Source: Phragmites australis
Lineage: Eukaryota > Streptophyta > Magnoliopsida > Poales > Poaceae
Direction: 5' to 3'
NCBI RefSeq assembly: GCF_958298935.1
Contig: NC_084931.1
Coordinates: 13,543,334-13,607,333, forward strand
DNA length: 64,000 bases
Position numbers and translations under genes: made by a program. Of the stretch, positions 62,961-64,000 are shown in pieces. The notes beneath the pieces were generated by a model. The model was not told where the DNA came from and did not search any database. It saw only the letters and a list, made by a program, of their open reading frames with translations. Each line of letters opens with the position of its first letter. The stretch's first letter is position 1.

Positions 62961-64000
62961 TCATGCCATCTGGTCTGGTGGATTGGGCACCATTTGCCTA
63001 GCTCGGGCCCCGCAGGAGCGGGGGCCCTTGCTGGAGCGGGAGCCCAGGCGGGGGCCGGAACCCTTGCGGGAGCTGGAGCCCTTGCGGGAGCCGGAGCCCT
63101 CGCGGGAGCCAGAGCCCTAGGAGGGGTCCGGCCGGGGCTCTCGCGGGCGCAGGCCGTCTGTCGGCGGCCGCTCGGCGTTCTTGCCGGCGGTCAGGCTCTT
63201 GGGACGGCCTATGGGCGGGGCCCTGGGTCGGCTCGACGGGAGCAGCCTCGTGCCTCCTTCTCGTTTTCTTTTCCCGCCTGTCAGAGCGGGAAGAACTTGG
63301 TTAATCGGCGGCGGGGCGCTCGGGGCGCGGAGCGTGCCAAGCCCGCACCTCCGCCGCCTTGGCGCACTTGTCGGCCAGCGCGAAAAGTTCTGCAGTGGTC
63401 TTGACCTTATGCGTACCTAGCTTCTCGAGCATCCGCTCGTCGCAGACGCCCTGCCGGAAAGCAACGATAACAGCGTGGGGGTTTATCCGTGGGATAGTGT
63501 TGCAGACCTGTCTGAAGCGCTGAATAAAGCGCTGCAGCGTCTCCCCCTCCTGCTGCTTGATGGCATGGAGGTTGCACTCCAAGCCGGGGCACGTGAACGT
63601 GCCCTGAAAGTTAGCCACGAACTGGTGGCAGAGATCATCCCAGGAGCTAATAGATCCTGGGGGTAAGTTCATGAGGCAAGAACGGGCAGAGCCCCTCAGG
63701 GCAACATGGAAATAATTAGCCATCACCTTTTCGCTGCCCCCGGCCGCTTGGACGGCCGTAGTGTATATCTGGAGGAACTCAACGGGGTTGATGGACCCGT
63801 CGTACTTCTCCGGTAGCTCAGGGCGGAACTTGGAGGGCCATTTGACCCGGCGGAGCTCGCTAGTGAAGGCACGGCAGCCGGTGCTGTACCCTGTGGCGCG
63901 GGTGGCGTTTCTGGGCGGTGAACGCCGGCGAGCCGGGGAGCCCTGGCGATCGTAGGCCGGCAAAGAGGAAGCCTGGTCCTCAGCTTCGGCCTCCTGCCGG
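62961..64000 (-). pseudogene. gag: Gypsy 2 gag, C-terminal part; start outside the window
   Basis: The frame 63963-63301 is open: VKWPSKFRPELPEKYDGSIN, VMANYFHVALRGSARSCLMN, ISSWDDLCHQFVANFQGTFT, then QQEGETLQRFIQRFRQVCNT and TAELFALADKCAKAAEVRAW. This part is uninterrupted, unlike Gypsy 1 with two stops here. After TAA at 63301 comes the 18-bp repeat array (63020-63125) and the CX2HX4HX4C zinc knuckle CPIHQTRWHDLTEC at about 62945-62990. The first part of gag, the leader and the 5' LTR lie beyond 64000. Confidence 0.85.

Larger units (their letters stand above)
32898..64000 (+). mobile_element. CACTA (En/Spm) transposon Y, host of the nested right half; right end outside the window
   Basis: It begins CACTACTAGGGCC at 32898, followed by CCGTCACTAATG, TCATTAGTGACAG and TGTCACTAATGAG subterminal repeats. 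A 5' untranslated region with a large inverted repeat follows, then a transposase gene in three collinear pieces. The pieces are split by Gypsy 1, a PIF/Harbinger relic and Gypsy 2. Without the insertions the visible CACTA sequence is only about 2.45 kb. The right end must lie past Gypsy 2, beyond 64000. Confidence 0.8.
52904..64000 (-). mobile_element. Gypsy 2: second Tat-lineage element, opposite orientation, 5' part outside the window
   Basis: On the minus strand it has the same order as Gypsy 1, seen here from its 3' LTR (52904-54296) through the antisense gene, non-coding repeats, integrase, RNases H, reverse transcriptase and protease to gag at the window end. CACCC (52899-52903) should be its target duplication; the partner is outside. 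Compared with Gypsy 1 it has an internal deletion of about 850 bp beside the LTR. The gag frame and the second RNase H frame are still open. Confidence 0.92.

Overview
The window is intergenic, heterochromatin-type DNA from a grass genome. It probably comes from a panicoid relative of sorghum, sugarcane or Miscanthus, but that placement is an inference from the transposon families. I see no intact host gene, rRNA, tRNA or CRISPR array. Almost everything is transposable elements nested inside one another, and nearly every reading frame carries stops or frameshifts.

Left part (1-7.36 kb): pieces of old elements on the minus strand. These are a plant mobile domain (PMD) gene fragment cut by the window edge (1-680), a decayed Copia gag-protease-integrase (681-2927), and a decayed multi-exon gene with the 'putative gypsy type transposon' (Transposase_28-like) domain (about 4.3-6.1 kb).

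Middle part (7.36-30.02 kb): two SIRE/Maximus-type Copia elements of one family. Copia B (7360-30018, near-TSD ATCAA/AACAA) is the older. Copia A (9336-18175, perfect TSD GATTG) jumped into the 5' LTR of B. B also contains a 181-bp Tourist-like MITE with TSD TTA (7724-7904) and a 2.8-kb LTR-like insertion in pol (22377-25181). To the right lie a degenerate Gypsy LTR (about 30.37-30.89 kb) and a solo Gypsy LTR with perfect TSD GAAAG (31535-32465, minus).

Right part (32.6-64 kb): a CACTA (En/Spm) DNA transposon whose 5' end is at 32898. Its transposase gene is recognisable in three pieces (33820-33868, 48266-48615, 51776-52903). It is split by a complete Tat-lineage Gypsy element (Gypsy 1, 33869-48265, plus strand, TSD ATGAG), a PIF/Harbinger relic with most of its transposase deleted (48616-51775), and a second Gypsy of the same family in opposite orientation (Gypsy 2, 52904 to beyond 64000, minus strand).

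Both Gypsy elements have the order LTR, gag, protease, reverse transcriptase, RNase H, a second archaeal-type RNase H, integrase, a 1.5-kb non-coding tandem repeat, an antisense gene, LTR. The antisense gene encodes a Transposase_28-like N-terminus, a proline/alanine-rich linker and a coiled coil with an acidic tail. In Gypsy 1 it has its own TATA box, and in both copies an 81-bp intron lies at the same place. It is the most interesting content of the window. The two Gypsy copies also form an inverted repeat with arms of at least 11 kb around a 4.6-kb spacer.
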